The translations under genes and the position numbers were made by a program. DNA of 64,000 nucleotides from Paenibacillus cremeus (lineage in GTDB: Bacteria; Bacillota; Bacilli; Paenibacillales; NBRC-103111): contig NZ_VNJI01000023.1 of assembly GCF_007786445.1 (NCBI RefSeq), positions 1 to 64,000 of the forward strand. Direction: 5' to 3'. The notes under the pieces are model-generated. The model had not been told where the DNA came from, ran no database searches, and worked only from the letters and a program-made list of their open reading frames with translations. Shown piece by piece: positions 8,083 to 15,654 of this stretch. The stretch's first letter is position 1. Each line of letters opens with the position of its first letter.

Positions 8083-8472
8083 ATGATGGATTACGGTTTA
8101 TTGCTTATTCGCTTGATTATCGGGCTGACGTTTATGGGGCATGGCGCACAAAAGCTGTTTGGCTGGTTTGGCGGCTACGGTATTAAGGGGACCGGCCAAT
8201 GGCTGGATTCGATCGGCATGAAGCCCGGTGCGCTTATGGCGCTGGTCGCTGGACTTAGCGAGCTGCTCGGCGGCTTCTTCTTCGCTTCCGGCTGGCTGAC
8301 CGTCATCGGCGCTGTCTTGATCGTGCTGACGATGCTGATGGCGATCGTGAAGGTCCATGCCAAAAACGGGTTTTGGGTTACCGCAGGAGGCATGGAGTAT
8401 AATGTCGTCCTGATCGCCGCCGCCATCGGTGTTGCCTTGATCGGCCCTGGTGCGTTGGCTCTGGGAGCATAA
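8083..8472 (+). CDS. DoxX family membrane protein (CatD/MhqP-like)
   Basis: 129-aa integral membrane protein with four hydrophobic segments (about 4-22, 45-65, 70-88, 105-125) and the DoxX signature [21 protein letters not shown] near the N-terminus. Members of this family in Bacillus are induced by quinones and electrophiles, but their reaction is unclear. The monocistronic unit has its own promoter, a GGAGGGG ribosome site and a strong terminator. The operator palindrome in its leader supports quinone or thiol-stress control (inference). Confidence 0.88.
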   Translation: MMDYGLLLIRLIIGLTFMGHGAQKLFGWFGGYGIKGTGQWLDSIGMKPGALMALVAGLSELLGGFFFASGWLTVIGAVLIVLTMLMAIVKVHAKNGFWVTAGGMEYNVVLIAAAIGVALIGPGALALGA

Positions 8473-8487
8473 TCTAGTTTTGCATAG

Positions 8488-8532
8488 AAAACGCCAGCTG
8501 TGACGGACGTATATCCGCTCAGCTGGCGTTTT
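8488..8532. terminator. Bidirectional terminator between doxX and cls
   Basis: Perfect stem AAAACGCCAGCTG / CAGCTGGCGTTTT with a 19-nt loop, A-rich on one side and T-rich on the other, so it can end both convergent transcripts. Confidence 0.9.
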
Positions 8533-8536
8533 GAGT

Positions 8537-9970
8537 TTAGAATAACGGCGAAAGCAGCCGCGCAAACACTTCTTTGCCTTTTTTCAACCGGGAACGGCGC
8601 TCGAACACCTCCAGCTTCACCTCGACGCATTCTTTTAAATCCAGCAAAAAATCGTTCTCCAGCCTGTGGATCGTATCTTTATCGTACAGTACCGCGTTCA
8701 ACTCGAAATTGCTGAAAAAGCTGCGCATGTCCATGTTCGCGGTTCCTACACAAGCGAGCAGATCATCGATGATCACTACCTTGGCGTGGGCGAACCCTTT
8801 TTGATACGCATAAAACCGGACTCCTGCCTGCATCAGCTCTTCCATAAACGAAAGGGACGCATAGCCCACAAGCCGGGAATCGGCCTTCTGCGGATAAATG
8901 ATGCGCACATCGATGCCGCTGATCGCCGCCGTCTTGAGGCTCATGATGATGCTCGGGTCAGGTATGAAATAGGGCGTTGTGATGAACACCCGCTTTTTCG
9001 CCGCCGTAATCGCTCCGAAGTACATTTCCAGTATGGCATCCCAATGCGCATCCGGACCGCTCGATATGATCTGCACGGGCTTGCGTGCCGGATAGTCGTG
9101 CTCCGGGAAATAGTCCGGCTCCGCCAGACGCTGTCCGCTCACAAACATCCAATCGGTTAAAAACGTATGCTGCAGCGAATAGACGGCATCTCCCTCCAGC
9201 TGCAGGTGCGTATCCCGCCAAAACCCGAGCTTCGCGTCTCCGCCCAAATATTCATTGCCGATATTGATTCCGCCTAAAAAGCCGGTGACGCCGTCGATCA
9301 CGACAATTTTTCGATGATTCCGGTAATTCGCGCGTTTATCGAAGAATGCAAACACTGCGGGTAAAAAAATATACACCTCAACCCCAGCGCCCTTCAGCTC
9401 CTCGATAAACCGGCTGTCCAGCTGATAGCTCCCGATCCCGTCAAAAATACAGCGCACCTTGACGCCCTCGCGTGCTTTTTGGATCAATGCGGCTTGAAAC
9501 TTCTTGCCGGTCTCGTCATTGCGGATACTGTAAAATTCAAAATGAATATGCTGCCGCGCCTTCCCGATCGCCTCCAGCATAGCGGGATACGCCTGATGGG
9601 CATTGGTGAGCACGCGCACCTCATTGCGTGTCGTGATCAGCGAGCCGGGGATATTGTTCAGAAGCGAAAAGAGCCTTGGCTCGTGCCGCCAGCCAATCAG
9701 ACGCTCCTCCTCGAAGTCAAGCGTTTTGGACGTTTTATGGTTTTTTCCGATGTACCGGATGTCGTTAACGAGCCGCAGCCCTTTGCGCTTTACCTTTTTT
9801 CGCTGCGAATATTCTTTGGCCAGAAAGTAATACACCACGAACCCGATGATCGGGAACACGAACAAAATAAACATCCAAGCCATCGCTTTGGACGGATGCC
9901 GAAACTCTCCGATCAGAATGGTCAAGATTTGAAAAATGAATAATAGCAGCGCGATAACTAGCCAAAACAC
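8537..9970 (-). CDS. cls: Cardiolipin synthase (phospholipase D family)
   Basis: Condenses two phosphatidylglycerols to cardiolipin. Two N-terminal transmembrane helices (about 1-20 and 30-48) precede two PLD domains. The first HKD motif is RNHRKIVVIDG (about 215-225) and the second FAHAKVVIIDD (about 395-405), each followed by the usual GxxN element. An open frame reaches 10198, but the 75-aa extension is basic and unlike Cls. GTG at 9970 has GGAGGGGGAGG just upstream and gives 477 aa, the normal Cls length. TATAAT lies upstream on the minus strand without a clear -35. Confidence 0.94.
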   Translation of the reverse strand: MFWLVIALLLFIFQILTILIGEFRHPSKAMAWMFILFVFPIIGFVVYYFLAKEYSQRKKVKRKGLRLVNDIRYIGKNHKTSKTLDFEEERLIGWRHEPRLFSLLNNIPGSLITTRNEVRVLTNAHQAYPAMLEAIGKARQHIHFEFYSIRNDETGKKFQAALIQKAREGVKVRCIFDGIGSYQLDSRFIEELKGAGVEVYIFLPAVFAFFDKRANYRNHRKIVVIDGVTGFLGGINIGNEYLGGDAKLGFWRDTHLQLEGDAVYSLQHTFLTDWMFVSGQRLAEPDYFPEHDYPARKPVQIISSGPDAHWDAILEMYFGAITAAKKRVFITTPYFIPDPSIIMSLKTAAISGIDVRIIYPQKADSRLVGYASLSFMEELMQAGVRFYAYQKGFAHAKVVIIDDLLACVGTANMDMRSFFSNFELNAVLYDKDTIHRLENDFLLDLKECVEVKLEVFERRSRLKKGKEVFARLLSPLF

Positions 9971-10178
9971 CGTACCTCCCCCTCCAGCCGACGACCCCGC
10001 TTTCCGCCGATGTCCGTTTCTAGCTTTTACCTCTTGTTTCGGTCTTATTCCATTATATTTTGTCCGTTTGGTGCTGGGTGTTATAATTTTTAGCTTTTTG
10101 AGAAAAATATACCTGACATGTGCAGCCAATGCTTGGATGGAGCTTGAGGGGAGTGAATCGGGGTCGGCGGAGAAGCGT

Positions 10179-10553
10179 CTATTCTTCCTCGATGCCAATC
10201 ACTTTGTTTAACGGAATGAGCAGCCGAAGGTCTTCTTCGTCCTCCTGACGGTATCGGATAATTTCAACAAAGTCGGTGCCTGTGCGGATGAGCGAAGCTG
10301 GAATCAGGCCGCCGTAGGTCGTCCGAAGGTTAATTTGGGTGCCTGTGCCTTTATAAGGCAGGCCTAGAAGCACAATTTCTTGCAGCGTGTGAGGCACGAA
10401 ATATTGGTCGTTCACCTGAATGAACCGACGGCCGACCTTGTCGAGAACGCCCGGATCACTTTCGAAGCCTTCCGCTTGGAGTGCAACCTCCATCTTCAAA
10501 TGCATGGCAAGCCGCTCCATCAAGTCCATACGGCTTGTATTCAAAAATGACAC
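10179..10553 (-). CDS. Hypothetical protein, 124 aa
   Basis: Unrecognised soluble protein ending LLIPLNKVIGIEEE, mixed alpha/beta in composition with no membrane segment. Start choice: ATG at 10559 abuts the AGGGAGGG ribosome site (no spacing), whereas the in-frame GTG at 10553 has a 6-nt spacer and is preferred. It is divergent from the M23 peptidase gene, with about 80 nt between the starts, so the two may share control. Confidence 0.75.
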   Translation of the reverse strand: MSFLNTSRMDLMERLAMHLKMEVALQAEGFESDPGVLDKVGRRFIQVNDQYFVPHTLQEIVLLGLPYKGTGTQINLRTTYGGLIPASLIRTGTDFVEIIRYRQEDEEDLRLLIPLNKVIGIEEE

Positions 10554-10632
10554 ATCCATCCCTCCCTGGTGACCAAAGCCATACTACGAAATGTATGCCG
10601 GGGAAAAGCGCAAAATACCGAAAGGAGTCGTC

Positions 10633-11640
10633 ATGAAATTCAAGTGGTTTCAAAACAAGCTGACGTTCGTTATTATTCCTGAGGCGAACGGCAGCGTTGT
10701 CCGAGTCAAACTTTCCCGTGCGGTGCTATGGGGGGCGGTCTTCGCCCTCCTCTTGCTTGTCGGAACCTCCTGCTTCATCTATGTGCAGCAAATGCAGTCC
10801 GCCGCCTCGTCGTATCTGCGTACTACCGAGCTTCACGGGAAAGCGGCCAAGCTGGAGCAGGATCTGAAGCATAAGAATGAAGCGATCGAGCAGCTCAAGA
10901 ACGAGATCTTTACGCTGTCCAAGCAGGCCGCCGAGGTCGGCAGCAAAATGGAGGAGATCACTCGACTCCGTCAGGATTTGCTGAAGCTATCGCCCGGCTC
11001 TGGAAGTGCGGACCAAGCTGTCTCTGCGGCATCGCCCGAGACCCCACCGGCCTCCAAGGCGGGCGGAGTCGGCGGCCCCGAGATTCCGGTCACCGCCGAG
11101 CAGGTTCGCGCACTCGCTTCCTCCACCGGCGCTCGCTATACCGAGCTTGCGGCGGAGATGAACCGGCTTTCGGCGAGCTTTGTCGAATCCAAGAAGCAGC
11201 TGCTCGCACAGCAGGAACGGCAAAAGCATATCCCCAGCCTGTGGCCGACCTTGTCGAAGCACGTTACTTCACCGTACGGCTATCGCCGAGATCCGTTTAC
11301 GAGCAAGCTTAGTTTTCATAAAGGCATGGACATCGCCGGCAAGCTGAATGATCCGGTGTATGCTGCAGCCGGCGGCATCGTACACTCCGTCGGCTACGAT
11401 AAGCTGCATGGTCACAATGTGGTGTTGGAGCATTCCTCTGGCATTCGCACCTGGTACATGCATCTGAATCAGGCGGAGGTCGACACAGGCGAGCGGGTGG
11501 TCAAAGGCCAGCGAATCGGCAAGCTGGGCACCACTGGCCGCAGTACCGGCCCCCATCTGCATTATGAAGTGCTGCGAAACGGGAAAAGCACCGATCCCGC
11601 ACCTTATTTGCCCTCTCATTCCAGAAAGGATGTCAAGTGA
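10633..11640 (+). CDS. Membrane-anchored M23 (LytM) peptidoglycan endopeptidase
   Basis: 335-aa protein: short cytosolic N-terminus, one transmembrane helix (about 32-52), a coiled-coil stretch (about 65-120), a Pro/Ala linker and a C-terminal zinc metallopeptidase (about 225-325). Zinc ligands are visible in SFHKGMDIAG (HxxxD) and HLHYE (HxH). It cleaves cross-bridges outside the membrane. The ATG at 10633 follows AAAGGAG; the frame opens earlier, at 10591. It overlaps the bactofilin gene by 4 nt, a conserved pairing in which bactofilin polymers localise the peptidase. Confidence 0.93.
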   Translation: MKFKWFQNKLTFVIIPEANGSVVRVKLSRAVLWGAVFALLLLVGTSCFIYVQQMQSAASSYLRTTELHGKAAKLEQDLKHKNEAIEQLKNEIFTLSKQAAEVGSKMEEITRLRQDLLKLSPGSGSADQAVSAASPETPPASKAGGVGGPEIPVTAEQVRALASSTGARYTELAAEMNRLSASFVESKKQLLAQQERQKHIPSLWPTLSKHVTSPYGYRRDPFTSKLSFHKGMDIAGKLNDPVYAAAGGIVHSVGYDKLHGHNVVLEHSSGIRTWYMHLNQAEVDTGERVVKGQRIGKLGTTGRSTGPHLHYEVLRNGKSTDPAPYLPSHSRKDVK

Positions 11641-12032
11641 TCATGATGCGATTTTCAAGCAAGAAAAGCCGTTCCGGCGGTGATGTTTCCCTGATTGGAG
11701 AAGGTAGTCTTTTTCACGGGACACTGCACGCCACGTCGGATTTGCGGATCGAAGGCGAATTTCAAGGTACGCTGCATTCGTCCGGCGAAGTAGCGATCGG
11801 CGAGAAAGGCTACGTGCATTCATGTGAGATGTATGCGCGTCATGTGATCATCGCAGGAAGGATGGAAGGGTGTATTCAAGCGGATGCTCTGGTCCGCATC
11901 ACCTCCACAGGCCGGCTGACCGGCATTGTGAAGGCTCCGTCGCTCATCATCGAACAAGGCGCCGTTTTTCAAGGCCATAGCGAAATGGATGAACCTGCTG
12001 CAGGTGCGGCCTTAGCTCCGGTCATGGTATAA
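11637..12032 (+). CDS. Bactofilin (polymer-forming cytoskeletal protein)
   Basis: About 130 aa, with the right-handed beta-helix repeat of bactofilins: 'SLIGEGSLFHGTLHATSDLRIEGEFQG' style turns about every 17-19 residues, and flexible ends. It self-assembles at the membrane and acts as a scaffold. The probable start is GTG at 11637, overlapping the peptidase stop and preceded by AAAGGA; ATGs at 11643 and 11646 are alternatives. B. subtilis bactofilins (BacE/BacF) are needed for flagellar assembly, and the motility genes 1.5 kb away fit that. Confidence 0.93.
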   Translation: MIMMRFSSKKSRSGGDVSLIGEGSLFHGTLHATSDLRIEGEFQGTLHSSGEVAIGEKGYVHSCEMYARHVIIAGRMEGCIQADALVRITSTGRLTGIVKAPSLIIEQGAVFQGHSEMDEPAAGAALAPVMV

Positions 12033-12105
12033 TGGGGAGAAAAGCTTGCACAACGAAGGAAAGGATGCGTCAGACAAGCTTAGAGAGTAAGGAGTAGAGA
12101 CGCAT

Positions 12106-12861
12106 ATGACAAAGCAGACGATCTTGTTCGATTTGGATGATACGCTGATTTATTGCAATAAATATTTCGATTTAGTCATTGAGCAGTTCGCCGATCAGAT
12201 GGAGACTTGGTTTCATGGTTATCATCTGTCCATCGACGAAGTAAAGAAGCGGCAAGCGGAAATCGATCTGGAGCGGGTTCTAGTCAGCGGCTTCGCTCCG
12301 GATCATTTTCCCCAGTCGTTCGTGGATACGTACGAGTATTACTCGGACCTGGTCGGACGGGCTCATCGGCCTGAGGAGATTGAAAGGCTGCGCGAGCTCG
12401 GCGCTTCCGTGTATGGACACAGCATTGAACCGTACCCCTACATGGAAGAGACTCTGCTCGAGCTGCAGCGCGATGGGCATGAGCTGCACCTATACACCGG
12501 CGGCGATCCGACCATCCAAATGCGCAAAATTACGGAAGCCGGACTGCTACGCTTCTTTGCTGGCCGCATCCATGTGACCCGGCACAAAAATATCGAGTTT
12601 TTGGAAGGCCTCATCCGCTCAGAGGGATTCGATAGGCCGAATACTTGGATGATCGGCAACTCGCTTCGCACCGATATTATTCCTGCGCTGACCTGCGGCA
12701 TCCACGCGATCTTCATGCCTGCAGAACTGGAATGGGCTTACAACCAAGTCGAGGTGACGGTAGAGCCGAAGGGCGCTTATCTTACGCTTTCTTCCCTCCA
12801 TCTCATTCCGGAGTCCATTAGGACTTATAGCTCATTCACCTTCAAAACCAATTCGGAATAA
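12106..12861 (+). CDS. HAD family hydrolase
   Basis: 251-aa haloacid-dehalogenase-type phosphatase. Motif I is FDLDDTLI (about 9-16), motif II LYTGGD (about 130-135), and motif IV IGNSLRTDIIPA (about 188-199) uses GNS-x-x-x-D. An alpha-helical cap lies between motifs I and II. The substrate cannot be told. Preceded by a good ribosome site (TAAGGAG) and ended by a strong terminator; separate from the bactofilin operon by 73 nt. Confidence 0.9.
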   Translation: MTKQTILFDLDDTLIYCNKYFDLVIEQFADQMETWFHGYHLSIDEVKKRQAEIDLERVLVSGFAPDHFPQSFVDTYEYYSDLVGRAHRPEEIERLRELGASVYGHSIEPYPYMEETLLELQRDGHELHLYTGGDPTIQMRKITEAGLLRFFAGRIHVTRHKNIEFLEGLIRSEGFDRPNTWMIGNSLRTDIIPALTCGIHAIFMPAELEWAYNQVEVTVEPKGAYLTLSSLHLIPESIRTYSSFTFKTNSE

Positions 12862-12881
12862 CATTCGCATTAACAGCCGAA

Positions 12882-13036
12882 AGAGCCGTGCTTCAAGTAG
12901 CTTCAATTACTTGAGTCACGGCCTTTTTTTCATTTAACAACAGCAATGGGGCCCTTCCCTCCGGCTTTATTCAAACCGTTAGGGGCGCCCCATCGTTATC
13001 CACCCGTCCTTGGGTTTTGCCCTCGTCCATGAGAGC
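12882..13036 (-). ncRNA. Candidate CsrA-sequestering small RNA, divergent from csrA
   Basis: No ORF covers this 155-nt stretch. From the predicted start (G at 13036) the minus strand folds into hairpin 1 (stem GCTCTC / GAGGGC, hexaloop ATGGAC), hairpin 2 (stem ACCC / GGGT, hexaloop AAGGAC), an unpaired GTGGATAAC linker, and a long hairpin 3 (12944..12994; arms GATGGGGC / GCCCCATT, inner CCCTaaCGG / CCGgAGGG). It ends at the shared hairpin 12885..12922. A-N-GGA in hexaloops is the classic CsrA-binding geometry of CsrB/RsmY-type sponges, and csrA starts 260 nt away. The folds are read by eye; transcription and function are inference. Confidence 0.5.
12885..12930 (+). terminator. Terminator of the HAD gene (also weakly of the facing small RNA)
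   Basis: Stem GCCGTGCTTCAAGTA pairs with TACTTGAGTCACGGC, with an 8-nt loop, then CTTTTTTT on the plus strand. In the opposite direction the same hairpin is followed by TCTTTC, a weaker T-tract. Confidence 0.85.
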
Positions 13037-13042
13037 AAGTCA

Positions 13043-13051
13043 ATTATACCA
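13043..13051 (-). promoter_or_regulatory. Extended -10 promoter of the candidate small RNA
   Basis: Minus strand reads TGGTATAAT: a perfect TATAAT preceded by the TGn extension. No good -35, as is common for extended -10 promoters. The expected start base, 7 nt downstream, is exactly the first base of hairpin 1. Confidence 0.55.
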
Positions 13052-13104
13052 TAGGTAGATAAAAACGCCCTGGGATAAAAGTCACAAAAAATGTCGAAAA
13101 ATTA

Positions 13105-13132
13105 TTGCAGTTTTTTTTCAGATTGCTATAAA
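13105..13132 (+). promoter_or_regulatory. Probable csrA promoter
   Basis: -35 TTGCAG, 16-nt spacer, -10 TATAAA. This places the start near 13139 and gives a leader of about 160 nt before the csrA ATG. Confidence 0.5.
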
Positions 13133-13196
13133 CAATCATGAAACGACAACCGATACATGAATTATAGGCGACACAATAAAACAATATCATACAAAA

Positions 13197-13277
13197 AGCT
13201 CAAGGATGAGCTAACCGATCTGTTCGAACTGCAGGACGCAAACGTCGAACCGGTGTGTGTTAGTGCATCCTTTTTTT
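13197..13277 (+). promoter_or_regulatory. csrA leader: CsrA-site hairpin overlapping an intrinsic terminator
   Basis: Two exclusive folds. Fold A: stem AGCTC / GAGCT (13197..13212) with hexaloop AAGGAT, an excellent CsrA site. Fold B: AGGATG (13203..13208) pairs with CATCCT (13266..13271), CTAAC with GTTAG, GTTCGA (13222..13227) with TCGAAC (13245..13250), and an apical TGC / GCA stem exposes loop AGGAC; it is followed by a T-tract to 13277, so it is an intrinsic terminator 20 nt before the csrA start. Fold A destroys the base of fold B. The attenuation idea is inference. Confidence 0.55.
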
Positions 13278-13297
13278 ATAACCTAGGAGGGGTCCTC

Positions 13298-13471
13298 ATG
13301 TTAGTAATCGGCAGGAAGCCAGGAGAATACGTAGTCATCAACGAGAATATCATCGTTAAGGTCGTGAAGAGTGATGAAGGCCATTTGCGATTAGCGATCG
13401 ATGCTCCTAAGCATATTTCGATTGTTCGAGGGGAACTGGTCGAAGCTGAGAAATCCGCCTCTTCCAATTAG
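13298..13471 (+). CDS. csrA: Carbon storage regulator CsrA (RsmA)
   Basis: 57-aa homodimeric RNA-binding protein that blocks translation by covering GGA motifs. The family pattern is clear: MLVIGRKPGEYVVINENI, then V-x-V-V-K, LRLAIDAPKHISIVRGEL (containing the RNA-contacting APK...VRGE region). ATG at 13298 has a strong AGGAGGGG 5 nt upstream. The frame is open back to 13157, but that stretch is leader RNA with no ribosome site. The SD lies in a small AGGA/TCCT hairpin. It is next to flagellin, as in B. subtilis, where CsrA represses hag. A second copy lies at 20191..20364 (38 of 57 residues identical). Confidence 0.94.
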   Translation: MLVIGRKPGEYVVINENIIVKVVKSDEGHLRLAIDAPKHISIVRGELVEAEKSASSN

Positions 13472-13513
13472 TCACTTAGCATTGCCATTTGAATAAGTCA
13501 TCAACTACTCAAG

Positions 13514-13583
13514 GACGAGTTAGTTTCTTTTATGGAGTTCAGCAGGATGCTGAGTTCCTAGAAGAAATTAGCTCGTCTTTTTT
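13514..13583 (+). terminator. csrA terminator with an AGGAT apical loop
   Basis: Long hairpin with base GACGAG / CTCGTC, interrupted middle stem, and top stem TTCAGC / GCTGAG closing the pentaloop AGGAT (13544..13548), followed by TTTTTT. The unusually long stem and GGA loop resemble a CsrA site more than a plain terminator. Confidence 0.8.
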
Positions 13584-13644
13584 GTTTCGGTATGATGGGA
13601 GCTGAATATAGCCGGCATATTTAGTCTCCTATTATATAAAAAAC

Positions 13645-13666
13645 GTGTGAAAACGGATGTTCACAC
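13645..13666 (+). promoter_or_regulatory. CsrA-type hairpin in the flagellin leader
   Basis: Perfect 7-bp stem GTGTGAA / TTCACAC with loop AACGGATG, whose ACGGATGT matches the core of the CsrA SELEX consensus (CARGGATGT). A second GGA is in the flagellin Shine-Dalgarno (CATGGAGG, 13679..13686). Two sites, one on the SD, mirror the B. subtilis hag leader. Confidence 0.6.
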
Positions 13667-13695
13667 ACCAACACATTACATGGAGGTTTTCGAAA

Positions 13696-15582
13696 ATGAG
13701 AATTAACCACAACGTAACTGCGTTAAACACGTACCGCCAGTTGTCCACTAACACAGCTAACCAAAGCAAATCCATCGAGAAATTGTCTTCCGGCCTGCGG
13801 ATCAACCGCGCTGGCGACGATGCAGCAGGTTTGGCGATTTCTGAAAAAATGCGCGGCCAAATTCGCGGTTTGGATCAGGCTAGCCGTAACGCACAAGACG
13901 GTATCTCTTTGATTCAAACAGCTGAGGGCGCGTTGAACGAAACTCATGACATCCTGCAGCGTATGCGTGAGCTTTCTGTACAGGCGAGCAACGACACGAA
14001 CACGACTGACGACCGCAATGCGCTTCAAGATGAAGTAGTACAGTTGAAGTCCGAGATTGATCGTATCGGTAACACTACCGAGTTTAATACTCAGAAATTG
14101 CTTGACGGTTCTAAAGGTGCTAAGACAACTAGTGCAAATTTGACTGGTGGCGTAGCGCTTAGTCCAACTGCGACAAGCCCAATTAGCATCGTTGACGGGG
14201 TAGAATCTAAAAACAATGTTATCAATGTCCAAATTGCAATATCTGGCGGTAATACGGACACTTTAAAATTAGACCTTAAAGAAGGTAACTACAATGATTT
14301 AGTGTCTTTTACTTCAGAATTTAACAGAGCATTTAACCAAGCTATCGATGACCTAAATGCTGCTGGAGGAACCGACTTTACGGCTCTTAAAAACAAAGTT
14401 TACTTGGATAACCATGTAGATTCTTCGACTGGAAATGTCCAATTTTCAATTGCTGAAAACACAGGGGGTACTTTAGCAAGCGGTGATAAGGTAACAATTG
14501 ATTTCTCTACTTTGGATACCGGGCTGGCGGCGAAACTTGGAGCAACTGCTGATGTAACATATACATCTGATGGCACTAATGCTGCAAGTCAAAAATTCCA
14601 AAATGAAGCAGGACTAACCGGCACTGAAATTCAGTGGGATGCATTTAAAGTTAAGTTAGAAGATGGTCTAAATCAAACTGCTAATCAAAATAATAAAATT
14701 AGCTTGACCTATGATGGTCTTACTGTGAATGGTGAAATTAAAGAGGGTAATTATGCAGACGAAGCTACTTTGAAGGCCGCTGTAAAAGAGGCTATTATTG
14801 GCGCATCCTCAACTGCTGTTACTACTTTTGGAACGACACCTGTGGGAACAGACTTTGATACTCTTGCTAAGTCATCTGGTGGCGGTACTCGTGCAAATGC
14901 AACTGGTATCGTTAAAGCAGTAGATAGCATGACAGATGCTGATTTGACTGCTAAGGGTTATAACGGCGCGACAACGGATGATAAGAAAGCAGCGTATATG
15001 AAGGACCTGTTATCTAAGTCTGGTACTAACTTTGATGTATCCTTCTCTTCAGACCATAAACTTCAAATCACTGGTCCAGCTGAAATGAAATTCGATGAAT
15101 CTTCTCAAGCTGCTTCTTTGATTGGCATGACTAACGTTAATGCCGACATTAAGAACTCTGGCGTATCGTTCCAAATCGGTGCTAATGCAAACCAAACATT
15201 GCAAATCAGCATTGGTGACATGAGAACAACAGCAGTTGGTAAAACATCTATTAATGGTGTAGATAAATTCGTAGCGGACGTAGATATCTCCACGAAAGAC
15301 GGAGCTCAAAATGCTACAAAGATTCTTGATGAGGCAATCAAGAACGTATCTGCTGAACGTTCCAAGCTCGGTGCTTACCAGAACCGTCTGGAGCACACAA
15401 TCAACAACTTGAATACATCATCTGAAAACCTGACTTCTGCTGAATCTCGCGTTCGTGACGTAGACATGGCGAAAGAAATGATGAATCAATCCAAGTCCAG
15501 CATCTTGGCTCAAGCAGCTCAATCAATGTTGGCACAAGCGAACCAACAACCTCAAGGCGTGCTTCAATTGCTTCGTGGTTAA
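13696..15582 (+). CDS. fliC: Flagellin
   Basis: Structural filament protein, 628 aa from the ATG at 13696 (TGGAGG 9 nt upstream; the frame opens at 13657). The N-terminal D0/D1 (1 to about 155) starts [16 protein letters not shown], with the conserved [22 protein letters not shown]. The C-terminal D1/D0 (about 535-628) ends [17 protein letters not shown]. The central 380 residues are a variable, Thr/Asn/Asp-rich surface domain, encoded by AT-richer DNA than the neighbours. No cysteines. Translation is probably repressed by CsrA through two leader sites. The nearby fliB remnant hints at former lysine methylation of this flagellin. Confidence 0.97.
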   Translation: MRINHNVTALNTYRQLSTNTANQSKSIEKLSSGLRINRAGDDAAGLAISEKMRGQIRGLDQASRNAQDGISLIQTAEGALNETHDILQRMRELSVQASNDTNTTDDRNALQDEVVQLKSEIDRIGNTTEFNTQKLLDGSKGAKTTSANLTGGVALSPTATSPISIVDGVESKNNVINVQIAISGGNTDTLKLDLKEGNYNDLVSFTSEFNRAFNQAIDDLNAAGGTDFTALKNKVYLDNHVDSSTGNVQFSIAENTGGTLASGDKVTIDFSTLDTGLAAKLGATADVTYTSDGTNAASQKFQNEAGLTGTEIQWDAFKVKLEDGLNQTANQNNKISLTYDGLTVNGEIKEGNYADEATLKAAVKEAIIGASSTAVTTFGTTPVGTDFDTLAKSSGGGTRANATGIVKAVDSMTDADLTAKGYNGATTDDKKAAYMKDLLSKSGTNFDVSFSSDHKLQITGPAEMKFDESSQAASLIGMTNVNADIKNSGVSFQIGANANQTLQISIGDMRTTAVGKTSINGVDKFVADVDISTKDGAQNATKILDEAIKNVSAERSKLGAYQNRLEHTINNLNTSSENLTSAESRVRDVDMAKEMMNQSKSSILAQAAQSMLAQANQQPQGVLQLLRG

Positions 15583-15598
15583 TACTAGCTTTACACCA

Positions 15599-15630
15599 GG
15601 AGACTCTAGACTCTTTAGAGTCTCCTTTTT
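15599..15630 (+). terminator. Flagellin terminator
   Basis: Perfect 10-bp stem GGAGACTCTA / TAGAGTCTCC followed by TTTTT. Confidence 0.9.
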
Positions 15631-15654
15631 CATACCCTGAATGGAGCGATCGAC

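Noticed and set aside
12882..13036. Known riboswitch (for example c-di-GMP type) in the small-RNA region
   Set aside because: The GGGCAAAACC string recalls part of that motif, but the conserved tetraloop, receptor and P1 pattern are not there, and it does not precede a gene in sense orientation.
13157..13297. In-frame upstream extension of csrA, giving a 104-aa protein
   Set aside because: No ribosome site at 13157, the stretch forms the leader hairpins and terminator, and CsrA proteins begin at the ML(V/I) after a strong SD; the open frame is chance.
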